Source: Oscillospiraceae bacterium (GTDB lineage: Bacteria > Bacillota > Clostridia > Oscillospirales > Ruminococcaceae). From it: a DNA stretch of 64,000 nt. The notes under the pieces were generated by a model. The model saw nothing but the letters and a program-made list of their open reading frames with translations. It was not told where the DNA came from and ran no database searches. The stretch spans positions 1-64,000 of the forward strand of contig JAQYLI010000042.1 in NCBI GenBank assembly GCA_028720105.1, read 5' to 3'. The position numbers and the translations under genes were made by a program. Within the stretch, counting starts at the first letter, position 1. Every line of letters begins with the position of its first letter. Positions 16,071 through 24,969 of the stretch are shown here, in pieces.

Positions 16071-17078
16071 ATGTCAGATACACAGGAAAAGAAGATAATA
16101 TTCAGCGGAATACAGCCCACAGGCACATTTACCTTAGGCAACTACATCGGCGCAATACGCAACTGGAGCAAGCTGCAGGATGAATATAACTGCATTTACT
16201 CCATTGTTGATATGCACGCGATAACCGTCCGTCAGGAGCCTGCAAAGCTCCGTCAGCACACGATTGAGGCATATGCTCTTATTATGGCGTGCGGCGTTGA
16301 CCCCGAAAAATCCATCGCATTTATACAGAGCCACAACAAGTGCCACGCAGAGATGAACTGGATTCTTTCCTGCTCCACCCAGTTCGGCGAGCTTTCCAGA
16401 ATGACCCAGTTCAAGGCAAAGTCCGAAAAGCACCCCGACGACATAAACGCAGGACTTTTCACATATCCCGTGCTTATGGCAGGCGATATCCTCCTTTATC
16501 AGACGGACCTTGTGCCCATCGGCGCAGACCAGAAGCAGCACCTTGAGCTGTCAAGAAATGTGGCACAGCGCTTTAATCAGAAGTACGGCGAGCTTTTCAA
16601 AATACCCGAGCCTTACATTCCCGAAGTAGGCGCAAGGGTAATGAGCCTGCAGGACCCCACAAAGAAGATGTCCAAGTCCGATGAAAATCAGAACTCCTGT
16701 ATTTACATTCTCGACGACAAGGATACCATTATAAGGAAATTCAAGAAGGCTGTTACCGACTCCGAAGCAAAGGTAAGATATGCCGAGGGCAAGGACGGTA
16801 TCAACAATCTTATGGCTATCTACTCCGTTGTTACAGGCAAGAGCTATGACGATATCGAGAAAGAGTTTGACGGCAAGGGCTATGGCGATTTCAAGATCGC
16901 TGTAGGCGAAGCGGTGGCAGATCACCTTGAGCCTGTACGCACCAAGTTTGCACAGCTTATGGCAGACAAGGCGTACATCAAGGAGTGCTACACAAAGGGC
17001 GCAGAGCAGGCTATCCGCATTTCTCAGAAAACAATGTCAAAGGCATACCGCAAGGTAGGATTTGTGGATTTCAGATAA
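16071..17078 (+). CDS. trpS: Tryptophanyl-tRNA synthetase
   Basis: A 335-residue class I synthetase that charges tRNA-Trp. The HIGH-type motif appears as PTGTFTLGNYIGAI (about residues 15-28) and the KMSKS loop as KKMSKSDEN (about 200). Length fits the bacterial family. The ribosome binding site is AAAGGA, with a near-identical GAAAGGAATGT copy 75 bp upstream before the hairpins. A strong terminator follows 90 bp downstream. Confidence 0.97.
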   Translation: MSDTQEKKIIFSGIQPTGTFTLGNYIGAIRNWSKLQDEYNCIYSIVDMHAITVRQEPAKLRQHTIEAYALIMACGVDPEKSIAFIQSHNKCHAEMNWILSCSTQFGELSRMTQFKAKSEKHPDDINAGLFTYPVLMAGDILLYQTDLVPIGADQKQHLELSRNVAQRFNQKYGELFKIPEPYIPEVGARVMSLQDPTKKMSKSDENQNSCIYILDDKDTIIRKFKKAVTDSEAKVRYAEGKDGINNLMAIYSVVTGKSYDDIEKEFDGKGYGDFKIAVGEAVADHLEPVRTKFAQLMADKAYIKECYTKGAEQAIRISQKTMSKAYRKVGFVDFR

Positions 17079-17170
17079 AAAATTCGGCTTCAATACTTAC
17101 GTTACCGAGCCACAAAATGAGAAGATCATTTCTTTATTTTAAGCGAGGTGGCTTCAGCGACACGCTGATT

Positions 17171-17203
17171 CGGGAAATACCAAAGGGGTATTTCCCGATT
17201 TTT
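17171..17203 (+). terminator. Terminator of trpS
   Basis: CGGGAAATACC (17171-17181) pairs with GGTATTTCCCG (17187-17197), then ATTTTTG. Confidence 0.88.
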
Positions 17204-17206
17204 GAA

Positions 17207-17971
17207 ATGGGGTATCATAATTTGAAGGACGGAAAAAAATTAAACAGGGGTTGGATAATAACAGGAGTCATATTTCTTGCAATGGGCATAGCCTTTGTGT
17301 TTATCCCTGTGCAGTCCGATATGAGTACGGTTATTTTTGTAAAGGCAGTGTTTCCCTTAGGCTGTCTGGCGGCGGCTTACTTTGCGTTTTATCAGTCAAA
17401 GCACGAGGAAGCTTCTCTATATTCTCCCGAAAAGCAGCCTGACGAAAAGATATTCCGTCTAATAGCAAAAGCATACGAAAATCATCGGAGGGAAAATTCC
17501 GAAAGAAAGCCCATTGAGCAGGAGCTTGAACCTGCGGGAAATATCATTCTGAACAAGAAAAAATATATTGACGGGATAAATGCGCTCATTGCGGAAACGG
17601 GGCTTACAAGAGCTGAATTTGAACAGGATTATTATAACGGCGAGGTGTTCAGAAGCCTTACCTCAATGCTCAATATCGGCAGAGAATTTGTGACCTACAG
17701 CGACACGAACGGAATTCAGTACATCATAAAATGCCGCAGGATATTGCGGGTCTATCCCTACATCGAAAATACGGAAATGTATAATATGGGAATGAAAGCA
17801 GGGGTCGTGCAGAAATTCTATATTATCATTGTCACACCCGACATTACCTATAAATTTACCCTTGCCGACTATATGGACAGGCACGTTATCGACGCATTCA
17901 GGCGGATATACCCCTATCTGCATTATGAATGTGAGATATACAAATATCCCTATCCTGCGGTTTCGCCGTAA
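17207..17971 (+). CDS. Membrane protein of unknown function
   Basis: About 254 residues with two membrane helices near the N-terminus (GWIITGVIFLAMGIAFVFIPV and VFPLGCLAAAYFAFY) and a long cytoplasmic C-terminal part. The latter contains a helical stretch (about residues 70-150) and then beta strands such as YIIKCRRILRVYPYIE and KFYIIIVTPDITYKFTL, suggesting a small PH-like fold. I do not recognise the family. The start at 17207 is chosen because upstream in-frame codons run through the trpS terminator; no clear ribosome binding site precedes it, so the start is uncertain. Confidence 0.55.
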   Translation: MGYHNLKDGKKLNRGWIITGVIFLAMGIAFVFIPVQSDMSTVIFVKAVFPLGCLAAAYFAFYQSKHEEASLYSPEKQPDEKIFRLIAKAYENHRRENSERKPIEQELEPAGNIILNKKKYIDGINALIAETGLTRAEFEQDYYNGEVFRSLTSMLNIGREFVTYSDTNGIQYIIKCRRILRVYPYIENTEMYNMGMKAGVVQKFYIIIVTPDITYKFTLADYMDRHVIDAFRRIYPYLHYECEIYKYPYPAVSP

Positions 17972-17991
17972 ATATCATCTGCCGGTCTGCG

Positions 17992-18525
17992 TCAAAACTG
18001 TTTTCCATTTGCTTGAAACCACTCGTCACGAGTGACAGCATACACCTTTGTAACGGTATTTTCGGTATCGGCATACTCCCCCATAAGCTTCATACCGTTT
18101 TTTACCGCCACACGTGCCGACGCCTCATTTGTGTATTTCATATAGGAATAAACCTTGTCAAACCGCAGTTCTTCAAAGGCATATCTAATACATTCAGCCG
18201 CCGCTTCCGTTGCATAGCCCTTTTTCTGACAGCCTGCAAGAATATGATATCCTACCTCCGGAAGCACCTCACCGTTGATGTTCTGCATTGTGATACCGCA
18301 GTCGCCTATCATACAGCCGTTTTCCTTCAGAACAACTGCCCAAAGACCGAAACCGTCCCTGCAGTATCTTTGAATATTTTTTTCAATCCATTTTCTGACC
18401 CTGTTTTCGTCAAATGAATAAGGATAATGCTGCATAATATCGGAATCCGCCAGAACATTATAAAGGTCTGAAAAATCATCATATGTAAGCTCCCGAAGAA
18501 TAAGCCTGTCTGTCTCAAGTAACAT
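17992..18525 (-). CDS. GNAT-family N-acetyltransferase (RimJ/RimL type)
   Basis: A 177-residue acetyl-CoA-dependent acetyltransferase. LETDRLILRELTYDDFSDLYNV is the usual N-terminus of the RimL subgroup; the CoA-binding segment reads EVGYHILAGCQKKGYATEAAAECI, with the Q/R-x-x-G-x-G/A loop as QKKGYA, followed by NEASARVAVKNGM. I start at 18525, 7 nt after GGGAGGA; an ATG 6 bp upstream is too close to that site. The substrate is unknown; some relatives act on ribosomal proteins, others on small molecules. It lies between the terminator of tRNA-Arg and the converging gene on the left. Confidence 0.9.
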   Translation of the reverse strand: MLLETDRLILRELTYDDFSDLYNVLADSDIMQHYPYSFDENRVRKWIEKNIQRYCRDGFGLWAVVLKENGCMIGDCGITMQNINGEVLPEVGYHILAGCQKKGYATEAAAECIRYAFEELRFDKVYSYMKYTNEASARVAVKNGMKLMGEYADTENTVTKVYAVTRDEWFQANGKQF

Positions 18526-18561
18526 AAACATTCCTCCCGCACAAGTAAATTCCCTGCACAT

Positions 18562-18599
18562 AAAAAAAAGACTGCGCAGAAAACTGCACAGCCTTTTTG
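18562..18599 (-). terminator. Terminator after tRNA-Arg
   Basis: Minus-strand RNA stem GGCUGUGCAG-UUUU-CUGCGCAGUC (18570-18593, two wobble pairs) followed by eight U. Confidence 0.85.
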
Positions 18600-18605
18600 T
18601 TAAAT

Positions 18606-18682
18606 TGGTGCGCTGCAAGGGACTCGAACCCCTGACCTACTGGTTCGTAGCCAGTCACTCTATCCAGCTGAGCTAGCAACGC
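18606..18682 (-). tRNA. tRNA-Arg (anticodon ACG)
   Basis: A 77-nt cloverleaf including an encoded CCA. The acceptor stem is GCGTTGC/GCAGCGC (one U-G pair), the anticodon stem-loop CTGG-CTACGAA-CCAG gives anticodon ACG, and the T-arm holds GGTTCGAGTCC. The A34 is expected to be deaminated to inosine. Confidence 0.97.
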
Positions 18683-18701
18683 ATCTTCAATCAACTATTA
18701 T

Positions 18702-18730
18702 ATTATATCACTTTAATTCAGGTTTGTCAA
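18702..18730 (-). promoter_or_regulatory. Promoter of tRNA-Arg
   Basis: Minus strand TTGACA (18725-18730), 17-nt spacer, TATAAT (18702-18707): a full consensus match about 20 bp before the tRNA. Confidence 0.85.
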
Positions 18731-18799
18731 GTGTTTTTCTAAATTTTTTAGTTGATTTTTTCAAATAAATTTTTCTCACCGCAAGACAATATAAAACAG

Positions 18800-18838
18800 C
18801 AAAAATAACAGCGCACAGTCAAAAAACCGACCGTGCGC
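18800..18838 (-). terminator. Terminator of the leuC-leuD-leuB genes
   Basis: Minus-strand stem GCGCACGGTC / GACTGTGCGC (18811-18820 with 18829-18838) with a U-rich tail (18800-18807). Confidence 0.85.
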
Positions 18839-18854
18839 CAATACTCAGAATAAC

Positions 18855-19937
18855 TCAGATATTTTCGGCAATAACATCGCCCATACCGGAGCAGGAAACA
18901 AGCTTCATACCCTCGGACATAATATCGCCTGTGCGGTAGCCGTCCTTCAGCACCTTGGCAACGGCCGCCTCAACAGCGTCAGCCTCCCTGTCCATATCAA
19001 AGGAGTAACGGAGAAGCATAGCAGCGGAAAGAATGGTGGCAATAGGATTAGCCTTGTTCTGACCCGCAATATCGGGAGCAGAGCCGCCGCTGGGCTCATA
19101 AAGACCGAACTTTGTGTCGTTAAGACTTGCGGAAGCAAGCATACCGATAGAGCCTGTTATCATAGAAGCTTCATCTGAAAGGATATCGCCAAACATATTC
19201 TCGGTGAGAACCACATCAAACTGAGCAGGGTCCTTAACAAGCTGCATAGCGCAGTTGTCAACCAGCATATGCTCATAGGAAACCTCAGGGTAATCCTTTG
19301 CAACCTCTTCAACTATCTTTCTCCACAACCTCGAGGAGTCAAGAACATTTGCTTTGTCAACGCTTGTAACCTTCTTTCTGCGCTTCATAGCGATATCAAA
19401 GGCACGTATGGCAATTCTTCTTATCTCGTTTTCATTGTATGTAAGTGTGTCAGTAGCGGTAACAACTCCGTCAACCTCTTCGGTCTTTCTTGCACCGAAG
19501 TAAAGACCGCCCGTAAGCTCACGCATTATCATCATATCAAAGCCCCGCTCGGCAATTTCAGCCTTTAAAGGGCAGGCGTCTTTAAGTTCGCCGTAAAGAA
19601 GTGCAGGACGGAGATTTGCAAAAAGGTTAAGAGACTTTCTCAGCTTTAAAAGACCTGCCTCGGGGCGCTTGTCCGCAGGGAGCTTGTACCAGGGAGATGT
19701 GGCAGTATTTCCGCCGATAGAACCCATAAGCACAGCGTCCGCAGCCTTTGCCCTTTCGATAGTCTCATCGGTGAGAGGCACGCCGTTTGCGTCAATGGAG
19801 CAGCCGCCCATAAGAAGCTGATCGTACTCAAAGCTGTGACCGAATTTTTCTGCCACCTTGTCAAGCACTTTCATAGCTTCTGTAACCACCTCGGGACCGA
19901 TACCGTCACCCTTTATTACTGCAATTTTCTTGTTCAT
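18855..19937 (-). CDS. leuB: 3-isopropylmalate dehydrogenase
   Basis: A 360-residue NAD-dependent oxidative decarboxylase that makes 2-ketoisocaproate in leucine synthesis. [14 protein letters not shown] at the N-terminus, [12 protein letters not shown], the R-x-x-T block [11 protein letters not shown], the [12 protein letters not shown] strand and the NAD loop [18 protein letters not shown] are all family hallmarks. It is the last gene of leuC-leuD-leuB. A 10-bp hairpin without U-run lies between leuD and leuB. The ribosome binding site is AAGGAGT. Confidence 0.97.
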   Translation of the reverse strand: MNKKIAVIKGDGIGPEVVTEAMKVLDKVAEKFGHSFEYDQLLMGGCSIDANGVPLTDETIERAKAADAVLMGSIGGNTATSPWYKLPADKRPEAGLLKLRKSLNLFANLRPALLYGELKDACPLKAEIAERGFDMMIMRELTGGLYFGARKTEEVDGVVTATDTLTYNENEIRRIAIRAFDIAMKRRKKVTSVDKANVLDSSRLWRKIVEEVAKDYPEVSYEHMLVDNCAMQLVKDPAQFDVVLTENMFGDILSDEASMITGSIGMLASASLNDTKFGLYEPSGGSAPDIAGQNKANPIATILSAAMLLRYSFDMDREADAVEAAVAKVLKDGYRTGDIMSEGMKLVSCSGMGDVIAENI

Positions 19938-19962
19938 TCTGATTTACTCCTTAATTTCGAAT

Positions 19963-19990
19963 ACGGGAGCATAAAATAGAATGCTCCCGT
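19963..19990. other. Hairpin between leuD and leuB
   Basis: ACGGGAGCAT (19963-19972) and ATGCTCCCGT (19981-19990), a perfect 10-bp stem. On the minus strand it is followed by ATTCGAAATT and then the leuB ribosome binding site, so it is not a strong terminator. Confidence 0.6.
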
Positions 19991-19998
19991 TAATTTTA

Positions 19999-20481
19999 TC
20001 ACTTTTTCAGCGAATTAAGCAGACCGCCCGCATTTATAATTTCCTTGATAAACTCGGGGAAGGGCTGAGCCTGATAGCTGTGACCCTTAGTCTTGTTGGT
20101 GATAACGCCTGTGTCGAAATCAATTTCAACCTCGTCACCCTTGTCAATATCCTTAGCCGCCTCGTCGCACTCCATAATAGGCAGACCGATGTTTATGGCA
20201 TTACGATAGAAAATTCTTGCAAAGGTAGAAGCAATAACGCAGGAAATTCCGCTTGCCTTAATGGCAATGGGAGCGTGTTCTCTTGAGGAGCCGCAGCCGA
20301 AATTCTGTTCAGCCACCATAATGTCTCCCTCTTTAACGTTCTTTACAAAATCAACATCAATATCCTCCATACAATGAGCCGCAAGCTCCTTGTGGTCGGC
20401 AGTGTTCAGATATCTTGCAGGAATGATAACATCTGTGTCAACGTTATCTCCGTATTTATGTACTTTTCCGCAAACCTTCAT
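19999..20481 (-). CDS. leuD: 3-isopropylmalate dehydratase, small subunit
   Basis: A 160-residue swivel-domain subunit of isopropylmalate isomerase. [15 protein letters not shown] and [20 protein letters not shown] are the signature motifs; the short length is typical of the archaeal/clostridial type of LeuD. It follows leuC by 30 bp and precedes leuB. It pairs with LeuC to convert 2-isopropylmalate to 3-isopropylmalate. Confidence 0.97.
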   Translation of the reverse strand: MKVCGKVHKYGDNVDTDVIIPARYLNTADHKELAAHCMEDIDVDFVKNVKEGDIMVAEQNFGCGSSREHAPIAIKASGISCVIASTFARIFYRNAINIGLPIMECDEAAKDIDKGDEVEIDFDTGVITNKTKGHSYQAQPFPEFIKEIINAGGLLNSLKK

Positions 20482-20511
20482 TGTAATATCGTTCCTTTCG
20501 GTAAAATGTTA

Positions 20512-21774
20512 TCACATAATCTCGGAGGGCTGAGAGATCTTGCCTGTTACAGCAGAAGCCGCCGCAACCGCAGGAGAAGCCAGATAAACCTCCGACTCGG
20601 GATGGCCCATACGTCCCACAAAGTTTCTGTTAGTGGTAGCAACAGCCCTCTCGCCCTTTGCAAGAATACCCATATGACCGCCCAGGCAGGGACCGCAGGT
20701 AGGAGTTGAAACAGCACAGCCTGCGTTTATGAATGTCTCCATATAACCCCTCTTGCAGCACTCAAGATAAACCTGCTGAGTCGCAGGGATAACAATGCAG
20801 CGAACTCCCTTAGCAATATGTCTGCCCTCAAGAATTTTTGCAGCCATTTCCATATCCTCAAGTCTGCCGTTTGTGCAGGAGCCGATGACCACCTGCTGAA
20901 TAGCAACCTCGCCCCAGCTGTCGGGAGTCCTTGTGTTTTCGGGAAGATGGGGGAACGAAACAGTGGGCTTTATCTCGGAAAGGTCAATGTCGTAAACTGC
21001 ATCGTAAACAGCGTCCTCGTCAGCTTCGTAAACCTTGTAATCCCTGTCAACTCTGCCCTTCTGATATTCTCTTGTAATATCGTCCACAGCGAAAATGCCG
21101 TTCTTAGCACCTGCCTCGATAGCCATATTAGCCATAGAAAGCCTGTCGTCCATAGAAAGTGAAGCAAGACCCTCGCCGGAAAATTCCATAGACTTGTAAA
21201 GAGCACCGTCAACGCCTATCATACCGATAATGTGCAGGATAACATCCTTGCCCATAACATACTTGTTAAGCTTGCCCTTGAGGTTGAACTTGATAGCCGA
21301 AGGCACCTTGAACCAAGCCTCTCCCGTAGCCATACCCGCACACATATCCGTAGAACCGACGCCTGTGGAGAAAGCACCCAGCGCGCCGTATGTACAGGTG
21401 TGGCTGTCAGCGCCGATAATGCATTCGCCGCTTGCCACAATGCCTTTTTCGGGGAGCAGTGCGTGTTCAATGCCCATATCGCCCACATCGTAATAATGCT
21501 TGATGTCATACTTGCCCGCAAAAGTCCTGCACTGCAAAGCGTGAGTTGCAGACTTGATGTCCTTGTTAGGCGTGAAATGGTCCATTACCATAGAAATTTT
21601 AGTATTGTCAAAGACCTTTGTAAAGCCTGCCTTTTCAAATTCGTTGATAGCAACAGGAGTGGTAACGTCGTTGCCCAGCACCATATCCAGCTTACATTTT
21701 ATGAGCTGTCCTGCCTCCACCTTGTCAAGACCTGCGTGAGCCGCAAGTATCTTCTGAGTCATAGTCATTCCCAT
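20512..21774 (-). CDS. leuC: 3-isopropylmalate dehydratase, large subunit
   Basis: A 420-residue aconitase-family subunit. The three 4Fe-4S ligands are in [18 protein letters not shown] and CGPCLGGH. Length matches the 420-residue LeuC class that pairs with a 160-residue LeuD. It starts at 21774 behind GGAGTAAGATCGGTT; in-frame ATGs at residues 3 and 5 are alternatives. I find no good promoter between it and telA upstream, so it may be read through from the YceG/TelA transcript past a moderate hairpin. Confidence 0.97.
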   Translation of the reverse strand: MGMTMTQKILAAHAGLDKVEAGQLIKCKLDMVLGNDVTTPVAINEFEKAGFTKVFDNTKISMVMDHFTPNKDIKSATHALQCRTFAGKYDIKHYYDVGDMGIEHALLPEKGIVASGECIIGADSHTCTYGALGAFSTGVGSTDMCAGMATGEAWFKVPSAIKFNLKGKLNKYVMGKDVILHIIGMIGVDGALYKSMEFSGEGLASLSMDDRLSMANMAIEAGAKNGIFAVDDITREYQKGRVDRDYKVYEADEDAVYDAVYDIDLSEIKPTVSFPHLPENTRTPDSWGEVAIQQVVIGSCTNGRLEDMEMAAKILEGRHIAKGVRCIVIPATQQVYLECCKRGYMETFINAGCAVSTPTCGPCLGGHMGILAKGERAVATTNRNFVGRMGHPESEVYLASPAVAAASAVTGKISQPSEIM

Positions 21775-21817
21775 AACCGATCTTACTCCATTCCCGACGG
21801 TTTGTATATGATTTTTC

Positions 21818-21863
21818 TCCGCATAACGGCGGAATACAAGGGTGCGCCCGCCGAACGCACCCC
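21818..21863 (-). terminator. Hairpins between telA and leuC (weak or partial terminator)
   Basis: Minus strand: GGGTGCG / CGCACCC (21840-21862) then TTGTATT, followed by TCCGC / GCGGA (21818-21833). The U-content after the first stem is low, so termination may be incomplete. Confidence 0.5.
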
Positions 21864-21876
21864 GAAATAAGAATTA

Positions 21877-23034
21877 TCAGCTGTTCATCTTTGCCTTGTA
21901 TTCTTCCTTCAGCTTTTCAAGACGCTTGCTGTCCTCGATACGCTTTGTGCGAGCCTCCTCCTGGAGCTTTCTTGTCTCGTCGATACCCGAAACGATGGTC
22001 TGCCAGGTCTTTTCCAGGGTCTCCACCTTGATGGAGCTGCCGTTAGCCAGCATAGTGGTTATCTTAGTCTGGTCAACGGTGTTCTGAGCATTCTTGATAA
22101 GCAGCTCGTTAGTCTTGTCGTCAAGAGCCTTCATAGCGTCAGCCTGAATACGCTGTCTCTTGAGCATAACAGCCTGAGCAAGAGCCTGCTTGAATACAGG
22201 CATAGTGATGATGAATGCGGAATTTATCTTTCTGATAAGGTTGATATTTGAAAATTCCATAGCCTTGAGCATAGGAACAGTCTGCATAGCAACATTCTCC
22301 GCAATTTTCAGATCCATAACCCTCTGCTCCATAATACCTCTTGTCTGCTCGAGGGTCTGGAGATCCATAGCCGCCGTACCAGCATCGGGATTGTTCTGAA
22401 CCTTGATCTTGAAATCCTCAATATACTGGTCAAGCTCCTTGCAAGCCTGCTCACCTGCCATAATGTACTTGAGAAGCTGCTTGTAGTATTCGATGTTAGC
22501 GTTGTACATAGTCTCAAGCTTTACATTGGACTGCTGGATCTCGCTCTCATACTGCTTGAGCTGAACATATATCTTGTCAACATCCTCGCCCATAGTGTGA
22601 TACTTTGCAAGAATCTTGTCAAGCTGCTTTCTCAGGTTTGCAAAAAGGCCCTTCTTCTCCTCGGTAAGTTCTTTTGCGTCAAACTGATCCATAATGTTCT
22701 TGAGCGCATTAAGAAGCTCGCTTGAGTCATCGAGCTGAGACATATTCATAGAATTAAGCACCTGGTCGGAAGCCTTGGAAATTTCCTCAGCCACCTGATT
22801 GCCGAAGGTGATGATGGAATTGGGGTCGTTTGCATTGATGGTGCTTACCAGCTTGTCGATCTCATCGCTTGAAGCCAGCTCCTGCTTGAGCTGATTGCTT
22901 GTGTCAACGATAGAATAGGTCTGAGGCTCGGTTATCTTGAGATTAAGAGTTTTCGATGTGTCCTCGGCAACGGTAGCCTCCGCCTGAATGACCTCGGATT
23001 TTTTCTCTTCTGATGGGGTGAACTGTAATGCCAT
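21877..23034 (-). CDS. TelA/KlaA-family toxic-anion resistance protein (YceH/YaaN-like)
   Basis: A 385-residue, mostly helical coiled-coil protein of the TelA family (Pfam toxic anion resistance). Telling segments are LFANLRKQLDKILAKYHTMGEDVDKIYVQL, LKYIMAGEQACKELDQYI and TVPMLKAMEFSNINLIRKINSAFIITMPVFKQ. No membrane helix is present. In Bacillus the relatives YceH and YaaN lie with YceG or XpaC. Family members accompany Ter stress-response genes; the biochemical role is not known. It lies 2 bp after the YceG-like gene, with its ribosome binding site (AAAGGGAG) in that gene's end, so the two are surely one unit. Tellurite resistance itself should not be assumed. Confidence 0.88.
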   Translation of the reverse strand: MALQFTPSEEKKSEVIQAEATVAEDTSKTLNLKITEPQTYSIVDTSNQLKQELASSDEIDKLVSTINANDPNSIITFGNQVAEEISKASDQVLNSMNMSQLDDSSELLNALKNIMDQFDAKELTEEKKGLFANLRKQLDKILAKYHTMGEDVDKIYVQLKQYESEIQQSNVKLETMYNANIEYYKQLLKYIMAGEQACKELDQYIEDFKIKVQNNPDAGTAAMDLQTLEQTRGIMEQRVMDLKIAENVAMQTVPMLKAMEFSNINLIRKINSAFIITMPVFKQALAQAVMLKRQRIQADAMKALDDKTNELLIKNAQNTVDQTKITTMLANGSSIKVETLEKTWQTIVSGIDETRKLQEEARTKRIEDSKRLEKLKEEYKAKMNS

Positions 23035-23036
23035 AA

Positions 23037-24617
23037 TTATCTCCCTTTCCTGAATAATTTTTTGAAAAGTCCGTTTTTCTGCTTCTGATATTTCGCCTCA
23101 TCGGGTGTCTTGAACCGAGGAACCGAAACATTATATTTAAACTCATTCAGAGTATGAGTCTCGAAAGCGTCGTCCGAAACGTAAGCCTCTATATCGCGGT
23201 AGCCCGAGGGTGACAGAATAAGCACGTCAAAGCCCAGATATGAAAGCAGCAGAAGCTGAACACATTCAAGCTTTGAGAAAGGCTCCTCAATGGAGTCAAC
23301 CACCACAAACTTGGGGATATCCTTTGTAAAGTCATATTTCTGCAAGCTTCTGAGAACGCTCCTGTCAAGATTTAAAGCAGCGTGAATAATATAGCAAACG
23401 CTTTCCGTGGGGTCGTCAAGCTCCAGCATTCCGTCCTCTGCGCAAGCCTGCATCTTCTCGAAAATAAGCTCCTGCAAAGACTCGGAAAGAAACCCGTACT
23501 TGTTCAGCGGCGACTTCATAAGGCTCGCCGTATCGATCCTCGTTCCCGAAACAAAGCGTGAATAAGAAGCCAGCATATTTGCGGCAGGGCGCTTATAGGA
23601 AGGCGATTTAATGATGTAAGTGGTAAAGGGAGTTATCATATCCTCCACCTGCCGCCAGTAGGCTTTAAGGTCGCCGTCATCAACGCCGTTTATCTTAGCA
23701 AAAATTGTGGGAACAACAACTCTGTCGCCCCTTACCGCAAAGCCCGAGCGGAACTTTGCAGGCTGGTCCCAAAGGATAAAAATCTCGTCAAGTGTGGTTT
23801 TCAGCACCGCCGAATCCATCTTCTCAAACTGCCTGTCGCGGAAAATGGTATCGCCGCCGTAAAGCGCCGTGTCAAGCTCTCTTTCCGCACTGTATGCCAC
23901 CGTCGCTATCTTAGCCTTAACAAGCTTCGTTGGGAAGGGCGTAACAGCCCTTGAAGCAGGCAGCTGCAGCTTTTGGATCTTATCCGCAAAAGGACACCGC
24001 TCAAAACCCGTGAGACAGCTCTTGTCGGGAGAAACGCAAATAACATCAAAGCCGCACCTCTGAGCAAAGCACAGGAAAAAAATATCTTCGGGAACAGGAT
24101 TTCCGTAATACATAATAAGCGGTATCTCGTCGCCCTCGCCCACGCATATTCCGTTTGCAATAAGGTCAAGCTTGTAAACCAGATCGACCCCTGCTTCAAA
24201 AATATCCGTCCTGCTCATTGACAGCATATCGCCGAGAGCCTTCTGAGCAATGAGAGTGCGGACGGGGTCTTTTTTTATCTCGATCATCGAGCAAAGCCCC
24301 GAAATAACGCTTCCCGTCCCTCTCCTGTCGATACCCGAAAAAGCGAGACGCGCTTTTTCATCGGGAGAGCCGATGGGTGAATCGATAAAAGCAAAGGGCT
24401 TTGTGGTCTTTTTTATATCGTCTTTCAGCCCGAAAAGGAAATTGCTGTAATTGTCCGCATTTTCCTCGCAGCCGAAGATAAGCGCAAAATAAACGGGGAT
24501 CATCTGATCTTTTGTAAAATGTCCGCCTCGGGAAAACAGCCTTGAGGAGTGATTTTCCAGCAGATCCTCTGTCAGACGGTTCATATCGGCGGAAACGGTT
24601 TCCACCATTGTATTCAT
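23037..24617 (-). CDS. YceG-like Ter-module protein
   Basis: About 526 residues, similar in length and in gene context to B. subtilis YceG (a Ter-associated component of a proposed biosynthetic module). Visible features are two similar halves: strand-rich blocks such as IPLIMYYGNPVPEDIFFLC with FDVICVSPDKSC, and later KFVVVDSIEEPFSKLECVQL with FDVLILSPSGYRDIE, suggesting a duplicated Rossmann-like or glycosyltransferase-like fold. I start at 24617 (MNTMVETVSADM) because an ATG at 24662 lies almost at the predicted transcript start. It is followed after 2 bp by telA. No TerD, TerC or TerB-type gene is present nearby. Confidence 0.75.
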   Translation of the reverse strand: MNTMVETVSADMNRLTEDLLENHSSRLFSRGGHFTKDQMIPVYFALIFGCEENADNYSNFLFGLKDDIKKTTKPFAFIDSPIGSPDEKARLAFSGIDRRGTGSVISGLCSMIEIKKDPVRTLIAQKALGDMLSMSRTDIFEAGVDLVYKLDLIANGICVGEGDEIPLIMYYGNPVPEDIFFLCFAQRCGFDVICVSPDKSCLTGFERCPFADKIQKLQLPASRAVTPFPTKLVKAKIATVAYSAERELDTALYGGDTIFRDRQFEKMDSAVLKTTLDEIFILWDQPAKFRSGFAVRGDRVVVPTIFAKINGVDDGDLKAYWRQVEDMITPFTTYIIKSPSYKRPAANMLASYSRFVSGTRIDTASLMKSPLNKYGFLSESLQELIFEKMQACAEDGMLELDDPTESVCYIIHAALNLDRSVLRSLQKYDFTKDIPKFVVVDSIEEPFSKLECVQLLLLSYLGFDVLILSPSGYRDIEAYVSDDAFETHTLNEFKYNVSVPRFKTPDEAKYQKQKNGLFKKLFRKGR

Positions 24618-24673
24618 AAATAATCGCCGCCAATCGTGATAATTTCGTACCGCAGCATACACAGTACATATAA

Positions 24674-24703
24674 ATTATACAATATTATGCCTTGCCCTGT
24701 CAA
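24674..24703 (-). promoter_or_regulatory. Proximal promoter of the YceG/TelA operon
   Basis: Minus strand TTGACA (24698-24703), 18-nt spacer, TATAAT (24674-24679). Confidence 0.75.
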
Positions 24704-24793
24704 GTAAAATCACCAAATTTTAATTAAAATCTCATCTTTAATTTGTTAGCAAATGCAGCCGCCAATACCCATTATTCCGAAAGCCGTATCTGT

Positions 24794-24822
24794 ATTATAG
24801 CACATCTGTGTCAATTTGTCAA
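24794..24822 (-). promoter_or_regulatory. Distal promoter upstream of the YceG/TelA operon
   Basis: Minus strand TTGACA (24817-24822), 17-nt spacer, extended TGC, TATAAT (24794-24799), a perfect consensus. No gene or terminator lies between it and the proximal promoter, so it should drive the same operon or a short untranslated RNA. Confidence 0.65.
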
Positions 24823-24910
24823 TACCAAATCAGAACAAATTTGCCACGCCAAAGAAATTTTGTATATCTGCACAATTTTTACAAGCAAAATTTGTCAGAA
24901 AGCATATATT

Positions 24911-24955
24911 ATTTTTTAAAATCGGAGCTGTTTTCATTATAGCGAAACAGCTCCG
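24911..24955 (-). terminator. Terminator of leuA
   Basis: Stem CGGAGCTGTTT (24923-24933) / AAACAGCTCCG (24945-24955) with an A/U-rich tail containing TTTTAAAAAA on the minus strand. Confidence 0.85.
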
Positions 24956-24969
24956 ACCTTCTTAAAAAC

